Source: Odontesthes bonariensis
Lineage: Eukaryota > Chordata > Actinopteri > Atheriniformes > Atherinopsidae
Length of the DNA: 64,000 nucleotides
NCBI RefSeq assembly: GCF_027942865.1
Contig: NC_134507.1
Coordinates: forward strand, 35,579,711-35,643,710
Reading direction: 5' to 3'
Both the position numbers and the translations under genes were made by a program. Under the pieces are notes generated by a model. The model was not told the origin of the DNA and did no database searches. It worked only from the letters and a program-made list of their open reading frames with translations. This document shows positions 1 to 10,602 of this stretch, piece after piece (within the stretch, counting starts at the first letter, position 1; the number at the start of each line of letters is the position of its first letter).

Positions 1-2972
1 AAATCCTCAATTCTAAAAAGATGGCTTTGGCCAACCTGCTGGACACTAAAGTACAGGGTGCGCTGGTCCGGTCCCGGCTCCAGGCCATTACGGAGATGGA
101 CGCTCCGACGAGCTACTTCTTCGGGCTGGAGAAGAAGGAAGGGCAGAGCAGACAGATCCACTCCCTGCTCTCTGAGACGGGGCAGGTGCTGACGGAGCCC
201 GGCCCAATCAGAGAGAGGGCTGCTGGGTTTTACGCCTCACTGTATCAGAGTGATTTTACCGAAAATGACGCGCTGATGGGCGAGGTCTGTGCCGGCCTCC
301 CTCAGCTGTCTGAGGAGCTCAACTCCCTGCTGGACAGGCCTCTGGCTCCTCAGGAGCTGCAGGCAGCTCTGCAGAGCATGCAGGGGAGGAAAGCTCCGGG
401 CATAGACGGGCTCACGGCCGAGTTTTACAAGGCTTTCTGGGACATCTTTGCCCACGATCTTTTGGATGTTTTTAACGAAAGCCTGTGGTCTGGGTCACTG
501 CCAGTCTCGTGCCGTAGAGCCGTCATCACTCTGCTGCCTAAGAAAGGCAACCTGCAGGACGTGAGGAACTGGCGTCCTGTCTCTGCTCTGCACCGATTAC
601 AAGCTCCTGTCCAAGGTCTTAGCCAATAGGCTGAGGGGCGCCATGGAGCAGGCTCTCCACCGGGACCAGACGTACTGTGTGCCTGGCAGGTCTATGGTAG
701 ATAATATCTACCTCATTCGGGACGTTTTGGAGGTCTCCAGTTCATTAGGCTTGAACACGGGATTGATCTCACTGGATCAAGAAAAGGCTTTTGACCGCGT
801 TGAACACGACTTCCTCTGGAAGGTCATGGGGAGGTTTGGGTTCAGCGCTGGTTTCATAGCCAAGATGAAGGTGCTGTACAGTGACATTGAGAGTGTGCTG
901 AAGGTTAACAGTAGCCTGTGTGCTCCTTTTAGGGTGCATAGAGGCGTCCAGCAGGGCTGCGCCCTGTCTGGGATGCTCTATGCGCTCTCCCTGGAACCCC
1001 TCCTACACATGTTACGCTCGTCTGTCCGAGGCCTGTTTTTACCTGCTTTTAACAGCAGTGTAGTTTTATCGGCTTACGCCGACGATGTCGTTGTTTTTAT
1101 TAAAGACCAACAGGATGTGAGTGTTTTAAACTCCATCATCACCAAGTTCTCCCTTGTGTCTTCTGCGAGGGTGAACTGGCGGAAGAGCGAGGCCCTGGCT
1201 GTTGGCGAGTGGCGCGAAGGCCTCCCTGTTCTCCCCCAATGCCTGACCTGGAAAAGGGACGGCTTAAAATATCTCGATGTTTATTTGGGGAGCAACGACA
1301 TTGTCCGTAAGAATTGGGACGCTGTTTTAGACCAGGTTGAGAGCAAGCTGGCTAAGTGGCGGTGGCTCCGCTCCCAGATGTCCTTCAGGGGGAGGGTCCT
1401 GGTTTTGAATAACCTGGTGGCCTCCTTGTTGTGGCACCGGTTGGCCTGTCTGGACCCTCCGCCTGAACTGCTAGCCCAGATTCAGGCTAAGATGGTCACC
1501 TTTTTCTGGGACAAGTTTCATTGGGTGCCTCAGTCTGTTTTGTTTTTATCCAGAGACGAGGGGGGCCAGGGCCTGGTCCACCTGGCCAGTAAGACAGCCA
1601 CCTTTAGACTCCGGTTCTTTCAGCGGTATCTGACTGGACCAGAGGATCTGGTGTGGCGGGACGTGGCCAGCTGCATTCTCAGGCGTGTTAATAACCTGGG
1701 ACTGGATGCTGCTCTGTTTTTTACTGATTTTAATTCTCTAAAGTTAAGTGGGTTGCCTCCTTTTTATCGTGGTGCTTTTAAGTCCTGGGCGCTGTTCCAC
1801 ACTCAAAGAAGTGCTACGTGTAACTCTCTGCACTGGCTGTTACAGGAGCCTCTGGTCTGCGGTGCCAGGCTGGGCGTCTGCTGCAGTGCTGTGCCCGGTC
1901 TGCAGGGGGCGCTGTGCAGATCTAAAGTCGTCCGTCTGCATCAGCTGGTGTGTGCTGCTGGACCGGCGCTCGCGGACAGCCGAGCTCTTTGGGAGTGCGC
2001 TCCCTCCGCCTGGTGGAGAAGTGCCTGGAGCTGTGGAGGGGGAGGCTGACGGAGAAGGAGAGAGGCCTTCTCTCATTCGGCAGGGGTGAGGCGGAACCTG
2101 ACCCCAGGGACCCGTACCCCGACATCCACCTGAAGCCTGTGTTGGCGGCGCTGAGTGGGCCTCTGCTGACGTCCTGCAGCGCGGTACAGCTGAGCCTGCA
2201 CTCGGCAGATAAGAAAGCTCTGTACGCGTCCTGCGTTAAAGCCATCCACCAGAGGGGCCTGTGCGGCAGGCCGGAGTGTGTGTGGGCCGGGAGGCTGGGT
2301 GGGCTGAGGCCACAATGGAGGGTCCTCTACAAGCCACCTCTAAAAAAGAGAACAGGAGATTTCCAGTGGCGAATTCTCCATGGCGCCATCGCGACAAACG
2401 CCTTTTTGTCTAAGTTTAGTCCCAGTGTTATCAATGTCTGTCCTTTCTGTTCCCTGCCCGAAACCCTGTTCCACGTTTTTACTGAGTGCAGCAGATTAAC
2501 AAGTTTCTTTAATGTTCTAACTCATGTTTTTGGTTTGTTTGATGTTCTTTTCACTGCACCCCTTTTTATTTGTGGAGTTAAGTATTGTCAAACCCAAAAG
2601 GAAAAGTGTACACTCCTTAATTTTTTAGTTGGTGAAGCTAAGTTGTCCATTTATTTAACTCGCAGAGACGAGCTGAAGGGAGAGCCGACCCTTGCCCCAG
2701 AAACGCTGTGGAGGTTCCACGTGAAGGCCAGGTTAAACCTGGAATTTTCTTTCCACAGGCTCACCAGGAACCTGGACGTTTTTGTGCAGCAGTGGGCATA
2801 TAAAGGCCTTTTGTGCCACGTAGCTAATGGCAAATTATTGTTTGCACCTTTTCTGTCCTGATTTGTTGCCTGAGCTGTCGTTGCATCTGTTATTTATTTT
2901 TGACCTGATTTAGTGTCTGAGCTGTTGTTTAAGTAATTAAATGTAAATAAAGTTGTGTTTAAAAATAAAAAA
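1..2972 (+). mobile_element. L1/Tx1-clade LINE, 3' part
   Basis: Non-LTR retrotransposon entering the window part-way through ORF2 and running to its 3'UTR. The upstream endonuclease and ORF1 lie outside. After the ORF2 stop there is a short AT-rich 3'UTR with an AATAAA near 2946, an A-rich stretch and then a CTT repeat. The clade call rests on the style of the reverse transcriptase (CVPGRSMVDN, LDQEKAFDRV, GVQQGC, YADD), which resembles fish L1/Tx1 elements. Not intact. Confidence 0.85.
21..2861 (+). pseudogene. LINE ORF2: reverse transcriptase and C-terminal region, frameshifted
   Basis: RNA-templated DNA polymerase used for target-primed reverse transcription. The N-terminal linker is followed by the thumb/finger region (RKAPGIDGLTAEFYK, NWRPVS near 570), then LDQEKAFDRV near 770-800, GVQQGCALSG near 943-970, the catalytic YADD at 1075-1086, and a long C-terminal region. 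A Cys/His cluster (CPFCSLPETLFHVFTEC, near 2440-2490) is the zinc-knuckle-like end of L1-type ORF2. The reading frame shifts twice: once near 585-592, where the ...CTDYKLLSK block is in another frame, and once near 1955-1990. The polymerase core is intact, but this copy cannot make a full protein. Confidence 0.85.
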
Positions 2973-2973
2973 A

Positions 2974-2996
2974 TCTTCTTCTTCTTCTTCTTCTTC
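2974..2996 (+). repeat. (CTT)n microsatellite at LINE 3' end
   Basis: About eight CTT units lie directly between the A-rich 3' end of one LINE and the 5' region of another. It may be a target or tail sequence of the elements. Confidence 0.8.
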
Positions 2997-3455
2997 GAGT
3001 GAGAGGAGTGTGAGTGGAAGAGCTGAGAGACAGGCTAAGTGTGAAAGTGGTTTTTCTGCCCTTTATTCGCTATCCTTGTTTTCTCTGGTTAATGTTTAAT
3101 TAGTTGTGTTTGTTCTGCGTACTTTGTGTAGTGTTGTAGGGTTAATTTCGACGTTTTTTTCTTAATTGTTTGGTGCGCTTCCCGGCCGCAATGGCGTCTG
3201 GCGGCTTCTCCGCGCTGTCCCGGAAACACGGCATCCGAGTTGGTGCCGGTTCCCTGTGCAGCGTGGAGGAGGTTGCACTGGTCGTGGGACAGGTTATCGG
3301 GCACGGGTCGGTAAAGTCCGCTGTCCGCATGAACAGCGCGGTAGTTTAATTTTTAGCAAAGGTGGAGCAGGTGCACAGCCTGGTGGAGGCGGGCATCACT
3401 GTTAATGGGCAGTTTGAGCCGGTGATGCCGCTAACGCAGCCGGCTACTAAGGTCA
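2997..3455 (+). pseudogene. 5' end of a second L1/Tx1 LINE with start of ORF1
   Basis: About 190 bp of presumed 5'UTR lead to an ATG at 3191. The frame reads MASGGFSALSRKHGIRVG and continues to SVKSAVRMNSAVV, where a TAA at 3347-3349 interrupts it. It then resumes as FLAKVEQVHSLVEAGITVNG and PVMPLTQPATKV. The RMN-AVV-FL and lVe-GI-v-G pattern is the N-terminal region of fish Tx1-type ORF1 (nucleic-acid-binding) proteins. The copy stops where the inverted-repeat element at 3461 begins, so it is a truncated second insertion in head-to-tail order with the first. Confidence 0.65.
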
Positions 3456-3460
3456 GGGTA

Positions 3461-3955
3461 GTCGTCCACTATTCCGGCACGTCAAGCCGTATCCAACGCA
3501 TTCAATTAATTTTCAATGAAATCCGCCGATCGTTGTCGCCGTGCTCGCAAAGCATGCTGGGATTCCGGCACGGCGAGCGGGGGACTTGCGGCAAGTCAAA
3601 AAGTTGGGCTCGCTCGAACTTTATGCAAATTTGCCACGGCAGACGGAGTGCGTTATCCAATGAAAGTAGATCATGTGATCTCCTGTGTCGCAGCAGCAGC
3701 AGCTCTCCTCGCTCGCAGATCCACAGCCATGGTGAAATACGAAATAATGTTCCATTGCTGACGATTTATACACATTCATTTTCCTCCAAAACTCAAATTT
3801 TTAGAGGGAGAAACTTCGGTTGGTTAAAATCACAAGTTATTTACTTTCCCCCGAAGCCATTCTACACGCCCCACACACCCACTGTAGTAGCAACACGGCG
3901 ACAACTAGGCATCCAATCCGGCGAGTTACGTTGACGTGCCGGAATAGTGGACGCC
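3461..3955. mobile_element. MITE-like element with 25-bp inverted ends
   Basis: The left end CGTCCACTATTCCGGCACGT and its reverse complement at about 3933-3952 form near-perfect terminal inverted repeats. Both ends are bordered by TA (3459-3460 and 3956-3957), a candidate TA duplication. No coding capacity was recognised inside. It breaks the LINE ORF1 fragment on its left. Confidence 0.7.
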
Positions 3956-4141
3956 TAGCCTTACTTAGCCAGGTTCAAGGAATCTAAAACATGGGCGCCC
4001 AGGCTTAGTGTGTTGCACAAATGCCAAGCCAGGATGAGCAGACACGGATTCATTAAGCCAGGTGAAAGCGATCCCGGATAAGTGCTGCACACGGCTTTCT
4101 GAAATAGACCCCACGATCGATTATAGATTCACTGATTCACC

Positions 4142-4297
4142 ATGGCAACAAGGGCGGCGTATTTCTCCCCAGCAGAGCAAGAACTATTAATAGAAGCATA
4201 TGAAGAGGTGAAGGAGAAAATAACGAAAAGGAAATACTGCCACAGTTAAAAAACAAAGGAAGCAAGCGTGGCAAACCATTGCTGACCGCCTGAATGC
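4142..4297 (+). pseudogene. Harbinger Myb/SANT-like accessory gene, first exon
   Basis: The ATG at 4142 opens MATRAAYFSPAEQELLIEAY, followed by a lysine-rich stretch. A one-base shift near 4240 moves the frame to KKQRKQAWQTIADRLNA. The Fs-eEqelLie-Ye and AW-tIADrLNA pattern is that of the SANT/Myb-like DNA-binding protein that helps PIF/Harbinger transposases enter the nucleus and bind ends. A consensus donor (GTAAGT) follows at 4298. The frameshift makes it a pseudogene. Confidence 0.6.
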
Positions 4298-5286
4298 GTA
4301 AGTAGTGCACAAATACACACTCACCACTCCACTGAAACTATCACAATTAGGCTACAATCCAAATCAAATGTTAATTAACATATTTGAAAACATATTTGTA
4401 GGAGGAGTTTTATAGGATTGCAGGTAAGAAAATTTTTTTTAAAAATTACAGTTACAATTACAATGTTAACATTCAGAGTAAGATACTCATTGCATCGTAT
4501 TACAGGTTTCCCCAATGTCATTGGTGCAGTGGACTGCACACACATCAAAATAAAATCCCCCTCAGGTGGCCATGAGGGGGATTTTGTGAACAGGAAAAAC
4601 TTCCACAGCATTAATGTACAGGTGAACATGACTTTTGATAAAGTTAATTAATGAACACTGTACATTGCCTGTGATGTGCATTAATTGGTTTAACATCTTA
4701 TCATTTCAGATGGTCTGCAATGCTGACTATTTGATCAGTAATGTTGTGGCAAAGTGGCCCGGCTCGGTCCACGACTCCCGAGTGTTTCGGAACTCAGAGA
4801 TCTATCGGCGCCTATCACAAGGTGAGCCACAGAACCTCTATTGATAACCACTTTTAACTTCATGGCTGTGTTAAGACTGTCACTACTTATGAGGTTGTGA
4901 TGGTAACATTTTGTATTCACAGGTGAATTCCTGGGTGTATTGCTGGGTGACAGAGGGTACGCCTGCCAGCCTTTTCTGCTCACTCCATTTGCAGACCCTC
5001 TGGAGCAGGGGTCTCCAACCTTTTTCCCATCTGAGAGCTACTTACACAAAATAAAAATGGCCGAGAGCTACTTGTGTTTTGTAACATTTATTATCATTGC
5101 TCATTTTGAACAAACAAACTCAATAAGCCTTCTTTTCCTGAACATTTGCAATATGTTACTGTCCACATCTCACATTCTGTATTAAAACATCACAAAAATA
5201 AAGAACAAAAATTGCATTCACAATAAAAACCATTTAGTTCAGTTCAATATTGAGCAGTGAAGGTGTGTGAGTGTGTGAGAATGTGT

Positions 5287-5950
5287 TCAGAAGTTCAGCC
5301 TTTTTAGCCAGTGAGATGACTGACACTGCAAGGAGTCAACAAGAGAGGTGTATGCTGGAGTGTATCCACTTAAGTTCACTCTTATGGAGTCATTTAAATG
5401 TTCATCGGTCAGTCTCGTTCTGAGCTTTGATTTCAGGACATTCATGTCAGAAAAAGCTGACTCACAGAGGTATGTAGACCCAAACAAAGCAGACATTTTC
5501 AGAGCTGCTTGGTGAAGATTTTCATAATCATATGGCTCTACCAAGCTCCAGAAATGCTGTGAATGCTGCTGAGACTTTAACTGCACATTGTTCTGAAGGT
5601 TTATAACCTCTATTTCCATTTCCTCAGGATCGACTCAGAAAAGTTCAGCCATCTGTCCTGAAATCTCACTTATGTCCACATTCATGAAAGGGTTGGCCAT
5701 AAATGTCACACAGGGCTCAAGTTTCTCAAAGTCACTGAATCTGTCAGCAAACTCCTGTCCAAGCCTTGATAAGAGTCACAATACTTGGACACATTTAAAA
5801 CGCTGGCTGCACCTGTGTGACTGTCCAGCATCTTTGAGATAGAGGGGAAGTGCTGAAATCTTCTGCTTTTCACTTGCTGAATGTACAATGACAGTTTTGC
5901 ACTGAACGCCTTGACAGCACTGCTCATGTTGTCGCCATCGTAAACTCCTT
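5287..5950 (-). pseudogene. hAT transposase C-terminus
   Basis: Read on the minus strand, about 5950-5706 gives DNMSSAVKAFSAKLSLYIQQ and a following segment. After a break it gives the hAT C-terminal dimerisation block (FGSTYLCESAFSDMNVLKSK, then RTRLTDEHLNDSIRVNL) ending at 5287. This region lets hAT transposases dimerise and resembles the fish SCAND3/ZBED5-like lineage. Frameshifts near 5620-5770 and the insertion at 5956, which removes the upstream catalytic part, make it a remnant. Confidence 0.8.
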
Positions 5951-5955
5951 CTCAC

Positions 5956-6431
5956 TAGCCTAGCAAGCCAGACCTGTACAGCTTTTATTGACGCTGGATA
6001 GCAGTGTGGGCGGGATAAACGGTTGTCTGTCAAGTTGCGTCTGCACTCAACGCCACGGAATAGGATGGTGCAACAACCAATCAGAGCGTCGTCCCACCAA
6101 CAGAGCAAGCTGGTAAATTAAACTTTTACCGTACCCGGTGAGCAAAACTCCGAAAACGTCCTTTTTTTTCAAGAAAAACTTAAGTGCAGTTATCTGTTCG
6201 TCTCGCAAAGAAAATTTTATATTTAAATCTTCTAGAGTCGCTGCCAAAGCCAACTCGAAAGCCTGTTGGCTGGGCGCAGCCACTGTTTACCTCTCTCTGG
6301 AACTACACACTGAAACGTAGCACCTCTGTTGTCACTAGGTAGCCCGGCCCCGACCCCGCTCCTCACGATTTGATTGGCCTGATTAAGTTTCGATTTTCAG
6401 CCTCGCAAAACGACCACAAGTGACTAGACTA
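5956..6431 (-). mobile_element. Short element carrying RecQ-like helicase start (copy 1)
   Basis: Inserted in the hAT transposase gene. The left end reads TAGCCTAGCAAGCC, matching the TAGCCT start of two related elements at 7994 and 48896. The right border is less certain (GACTAGACTA at about 6431), and no target duplication could be identified. Minus-strand coding sequence encodes the N-terminus of a RecQ-like helicase only. Confidence 0.55.
6105..6283 (-). pseudogene. RecQ-like helicase N-terminal fragment (copy 1)
   Basis: Starts MAAPSQQAFELALAATL, followed by the RecQ-style Q-motif region (FSLRDEQITALKFFLKKKDV) and motif I GVLLTGYGKSLIYQL, a P-loop like the RecQ LPTGFGKSLIYQ. The third-position proline of the usual motif is leucine here. 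The helicase part stops just after motif I; motifs II-VI, RQC and HRDC are absent. ATP-dependent helicase activity is therefore impossible. In autonomous relatives this would be the first helicase exon (inference). Confidence 0.75.
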
Positions 6432-6954
6432 GCCCGGGAGCAAATTCAATTTGCGGTCGCTGGTCAGACACTCAGATTTGCCGAGAGACCAATTAAGTTT
6501 TCAAATTAATGTATGATTCATTGGCCCTTTGGCGAGCTACTTGGAAAGGGGCGGTGAGCTACTGGTAGCTCGCGAGCGACGTGTTGGAGACCCCTGCTCT
6601 GGAGGCACAACTGGCATACAACCATGCCCATGCCAGAACAAGGGCCCGGATAGAAATGACATTTGGCCTACTGAAGGCACGCTTTCAGTGTCTGACCCAC
6701 CTGAGAGTCAGCCCAGACAGGGCATGTGATATCATTGTGGCCTGTGCTGTCCTCCACAATGTGGCCTGCCTGAGAAAGGAGAGGGCCCCCAGAGTGCCAG
6801 CTCTCATAGACTGGGACATTCCTGCCATCTTCCCGGATGACGACTGTGGTCGGCTGGTCAGAGACCAATATGTGTTAAATTATTTTAATTAATATGCATG
6901 TTGATTTAATTTGGGCCTGCAATGGCAGAGGATTTTTTGTTAGGTTTTTGTGCT

Positions 6955-7025
6955 GTATAGGCAAGGCAATTTTATTTGTATAGCCCATTTTTACAAACAG
7001 TTTGTCTCAAACTGCATGCTGTGAT
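6955..7025 (+). repeat. LINE/SINE 3'-tail-like fragment
   Basis: Contains the phrase aaggcaattttatttgtata, a wording common in fish LINE 3'UTRs. It lies downstream of the Harbinger transposase stop. Short and of low certainty. Confidence 0.3.
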
Positions 7026-7585
7026 TCTGTGCTTTTTGTCTTGTAGAGCACTGTGTGACTTCAGTTTTGAACGGAGCTGATGGTTTACTTGCTTTGATTC
7101 ATCCTTGTTCAATAAAGGAACATCATGGTACTCTCTAATGTGTATTTATATTTATATGGTGATGTACTTTATGTGTAGTGTGTGGGAAACTAAATTATCT
7201 GATGATTGCAATTAATGATCACAAATGTTTCAATAATGATAGTGGGTATAGTTAAATGGTTTAACAATATGTTCTAGGCAGTGGAATAAATATTGGTTTC
7301 CATTTGTGGCGACCGCCGACTGAGATAAGGAATGAGATTAAGGAGATCCTGGAACTTAGCCTGGTCTGGAGCAGGCTAGCTTCACAGAATAAATCTCCAT
7401 GGTAACTTAGGTCTGAACATATCCCACTTCCATCCAACTTTTGTGCAACTGGATCACGGATAAGTTGATCCAGGATAGCCAACGTATCCTGGCTTAATCC
7501 CTTATCTTAGTTTTGTGCAAAGGGCCTCTGAAGCACTGCTGTAAACAGTTATGGCACCATGTTGACGTACATAATAACACCATAA

Positions 7586-7657
7586 GGCACAGCTGGGATT
7601 TGAACCCAGGATCTCCTGTTTACTAGACAGGCACTTTGACCAACAGGCCACAGCGCC
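7586..7657 (-). tRNA. tRNA-Thr (AGU anticodon)
   Basis: On the minus strand the cloverleaf begins GGCGCTGTGGCCTGTTGG. The anticodon arm CCTGT-CTAGTAA-ACAGG gives anticodon AGT (Thr), the T arm CTGGG-TTCAAAT-CCCAG is perfect, and the 3' end is CTGTGCC. One acceptor mismatch (T-T) is present and no T-run follows closely. Its downstream flank (about 7530-7585) matches the flanks of the tRNA-Thr genes at 31-32 kb, so it is a dispersed copy of that unit. Confidence 0.8.
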
Positions 7658-7697
7658 ACATGGTTCATAAAACTGATGAAAGAATAAAGAGCAGAGG

Positions 7698-7945
7698 TCC
7701 GTTTCACGTAGCAGGTTTAGTGAAAACTCTGAGTTGATTAACCCTGAAATAAGGGAAACCCTGAGTTTTCCGTTTCACAAAGGGAGGTAACTCAACCCAG
7801 AGAAAGAGGGGTAACTCTAGCCTGTTTCACACAGAGGTAACTTAACCTCTCGGTCAGTTACCGTAGTAACAGACTCTCTGAACCTAACCTGGTCGGGACC
7901 AGGTTTTATTCAAGAAACCTCGAGTTTCTTTCTGTCTCCGCCCTC
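7698..7945 (+). mobile_element. Harbinger-type MITE end (copy 1)
   Basis: Begins GAGGTCCGTTTCACG and contains AGTGAAAACTCTGAG, GGGAAACCCTGAGTTTTCCG and CTCGGTCAGTTACCGTAG. About 200 bp match 26533-26738 with few differences. The long-inverted-repeat element at 7950 appears inserted in or next to it. Confidence 0.6.
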
Positions 7946-7993
7946 ATTTAGCCACTGCGGTCACGCCATCTGCGCTTCGGAGAGGCACGCTCG

Positions 7994-8607
7994 TAGCCTG
8001 ATTAACATAGACTTTCAAATCTCTTCGAGATTCTGGTCTGACCAAGACCATAACGAATACGATTCGAAATGGCCTGGTCAACCCGCCTCCCTCGGGTTGC
8101 TACTGGTTGTGGCCAGAAAAGGCTGTGCCTAAGCTTAAGCCAATCACACCACTCTTTCCTCTGACGTATGATTTAGCTACCAGCGGGGCTAACTGGTAGA
8201 TTAAACTCTTACCAAAGCCAGTAGGGAGCAAGCCAGGCGAAAACGTCTTTCCTGTCAAGAAATGATTCAAGGGCTGTTCTTTGCTCGATTTTTAACGAGA
8301 ATCTCCCGTCGAACACTTTCATTACAGCATCTACAACAGTGTCAAAAGCTTGATGCTGCTCCATGTTGATATTGAATGAAGAGCTTCCGTGTACAATCCA
8401 TGGGTTGAGTGGCAGTTCAACCACGTCACTACCTTGAACCCGCCTCTACCCTGGGCCGTTGGCGCTGCTCAAAGTTGATTGCTTCCCGACAAAGTGGGTG
8501 GAGTTCCCATTTTTTCGGGAACTCGAATCCACCTGAATGAGCAGTTTGCCTGAGTAAGTGTAGCAGAGCCGAAGGTGTTGCGTCACTGCGAGGGCGGAGC
8601 CTGGGTA
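7994..8607 (-). mobile_element. Short element carrying RecQ-like helicase start (copy 2)
   Basis: The 614-bp insertion is flanked by a perfect 9-bp duplication GCACGCTCG (7985-7993 and 8608-8616) and lies in the left arm of the inverted-repeat element. The right arm shows the uninterrupted site. Ends are TAGCCTGATT and, inverted, TACCCAGGCT. Minus-strand coding contains a RecQ-like P-loop. Confidence 0.8.
8190..8364 (-). pseudogene. RecQ-like helicase N-terminal fragment (copy 2)
   Basis: From the minus-strand ATG at 8364 it reads MEQHQAFDTVVDAVMKVF, then FSLKIEQRTALESFLDRKDV. A frameshift in the next codons moves into LPTGFGKSLIYQ (about 8191-8226), the canonical RecQ motif I. The order and spacing equal copy 1, although the residues outside motif I are largely different. 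The helicase is cut directly after motif I. Confidence 0.75.
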
Positions 8608-9142
8608 GCACGCTCGCGCTAGCTACACTTGAAAATCGAGTGCCCGTTTACATCTCGTCGTACGGTAAAGCGTGTGAGTGGATTTATGGTGCATTCAAGT
8701 GCACCCCGTAAACTCAGAAATCTATATCAAAGTTGATTTTTCATTTGTTGGAGTATACACCTGTCATTACTTGGTTGTTTTTTTTACTACATTCTTTTTA
8801 ATGATTAAAACAAAATGATAGAACAAAATTATTGAAGCATATTCAGAATCAAACTCATTTCTGCATATTCAGATTTGAAAACTTCATTTAGAACCAAATC
8901 AAAATGTTCTCTCCACCAGATTCTTGTTCTACATGTCCCCAGCTACCTCTGTGGTGATTTTCAAGTTATTTCACTGCATCTTTGTTTAATAATCTGATGT
9001 TGAAATCATACCCAATGCATGATGTTTTAAAATATTAAAGATAAAATATTAGATTAACAGCAGATTAAAATATTAATAAAAAATAAAAAAAAACAATTGT
9101 TTTCTGCAAACTCCACCAGAATCTTCTTCTACATGTCCCCAG

Positions 9143-9158
9143 TATGTGTATGTGTGTG

Positions 9159-9202
<44 letters not shown>
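9143..9202 (+). repeat. (TG)n microsatellite
   Basis: TG dinucleotide run in the left arm of the inverted-repeat element. The right arm has the corresponding CA run at 10577-10602, shorter and interrupted by an AT. Confidence 0.9.
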
Positions 9203-9204
<2 letters not shown>

Positions 9205-9242
9205 ACCATATTCCTTATTGGACATCCAGCCCTACCTGCACC

Positions 9243-9461
9243 TGTCAGGGGGGTGTAGGGGAGGTGAAGGTAGGACACGGATGCGGACTTCAATATAGAA
9301 TACTGAGTTTATTAACAAAAACAAAGTACAAACAAAAAGCGCGGCAGGGCAGGGCGGGGCAGGGCGGGACGAGACGAGATGAGACGAGCAATGGCAAAAC
9401 TAAAAACCAAGACATGACCCGAAACACAAAAAACTTAAAACATGAGTCCATGGGCGTGACA
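9243..9461 (+). mobile_element. Possible solo LTR or short TG...CA element
   Basis: A 219-bp insertion beginning TGTCAGG and ending GTGACA, flanked by a 5-bp duplication GCACC (9238-9242 and 9462-9466). The opposite arm of the inverted-repeat element (around 10537-10550) has the uninterrupted sequence. TG...CA ends and a 5-bp duplication are the signature of a solo LTR, but no polyadenylation signal or family was recognised. A degenerate G-rich run lies inside at about 9340-9390. Confidence 0.55.
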
Positions 9462-10576
9462 GCACCAGATCCAAATCAACTTGTCATCTCTACCTTGTCT
9501 GCACCTCTCATCAGTGCACTAACACCCCACAGTGAGCAGTTTAATAAATACACCCTATCATAGTGGCCACTTGCATGGAAGATTTTGTTGAGAATTTGAA
9601 TAAAATGTCTTCTCAGATTCCCAAAGAAACTTAATATTGATAAATCTGATGTAGCAATCAGATTTAACATATTTAGAAATGATTTAACAGAACTATATTG
9701 AAGATCACATAATGAGGACATTACAGTTAAGCCGTTACACAACTAAAACTATAATTTATTTTCCATCCTAATGCCTACACTGAACTGTCGATATAGTGTG
9801 GCTATAGGTTTAAGGGTATAGGTGATCTATCTAGCTGTGTACAACATAAAATTGTTATCAAGAAATAGTTTATTTGCTGTGTCATATGAATGCAAACTTT
9901 TTCCAAAAAGCTGGACAATTAAGTTTAACATGGAGATGTGAAACTTAAAATAGGGAAATAAGTCAAAAAATGAAGGAGTGCAGATAAATAATGGAGAGAT
10001 ATGGTATATTTAACCCCATAAAACCACATCTCGATAAAATACATGGTATTACACAGGAACATCTGGGCAACAGCTGAAAAAAAAGGACAAATTGTTTGTT
10101 TTGTTTATTTAACAGTGTATTTTTTAATTCCAACATGAACAAAAGCTATGTCAGACGTAGCCGTGAACCTTGTGTTTGAAATCTCAATATTTAGGAATAT
10201 GCAGCAGTAAAGCAACATGAAAGCCAGGATAGGAGTATCTGGAGATGTGTTGTAGATTACATGCTGCATATATATTTGTCACATCCACTGTTGCTCTGAG
10301 CTCTGGAATTGCCAGTCCATGGTGCTAAAGCTCCACAACGTCCCATCATTTCAAGTCAAGAATCAGGTCATGCCTGGGCCTCCTTCATACACAGTTTTGA
10401 GTTAGCTTGCTTATTTTTTAAACTGCTCACTGTGAGGTGTTGTGGTGATAATTTCAGTTTGGTTCTGTCTCTTCCCTGTTTGGCTGTAGTGCACTGATGA
10501 GAGGTGCAGACAGGGTAGAGATGACCAGTTGATTTGGGCTGGTGCAGGTAGGGCTGGATGTCCAATAAGGAATATG

Positions 10577-10602
10577 GTCACACACACACACATACACACA
10601 CA
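10577..10602 (-). repeat. (CA)n microsatellite, mirror of 9143-9202
   Basis: CA run in the right arm of the inverted-repeat element. Confidence 0.8.

Larger units (their letters stand above)
5006..6596 (-). mobile_element. hAT transposon inside Harbinger exon
   Basis: Terminal inverted repeats begin CAGGGGTCTCCAAC and end with the complement at 6596. The 8-bp duplication CTCTGGAG lies at 4998-5005 and 6597-6604. The 8-bp target site, CA-G-rich ends and a C-terminal hAT dimerisation domain on the minus strand agree. It carries a further insertion from 5956. Confidence 0.9.
4506..6892 (+). pseudogene. HARBI1-like Harbinger transposase, split by a hAT insertion
   Basis: DDE transposase assembled from exons 4506-4621 (GFPNVIGAVDCTHIKIKSP, first Asp), 4710-4821 (NADYLISNVVAKWPGSVHDS, second Asp), 4923-5005 (GVLLGDRGYAC) and, after the hAT, 6597-6892 (NHAHARTRARIEMTFGLLK, then a region ending VLNYFN). 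Exon borders carry good AG and GT signals. The last exon is interrupted between 5005 and 6597 by the hAT element with an 8-bp duplication of exon sequence. Apart from that insertion the frame is largely open, so the element was probably coding before the hit. Family knowledge: HARBI1-type transposases give 3-bp target duplications. Confidence 0.85.
3958..7527 (+). mobile_element. PIF/Harbinger transposon (nested insertions inside)
   Basis: DNA transposon with the two typical genes, both decayed: a Myb/SANT-like protein (4142-4297) and a HARBI1-like DDE transposase (4506-6892). Its outer regions share short motifs with each other (for example gcacaa and taagccagg on the two sides), but the exact ends were not resolved. 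A hAT element has split the last transposase exon. Confidence 0.7.

Noticed and set aside
5956-6431. Functional RecQ helicase gene
   Set aside because: Only the region up to motif I is present in all three loci; no downstream helicase motifs were found.
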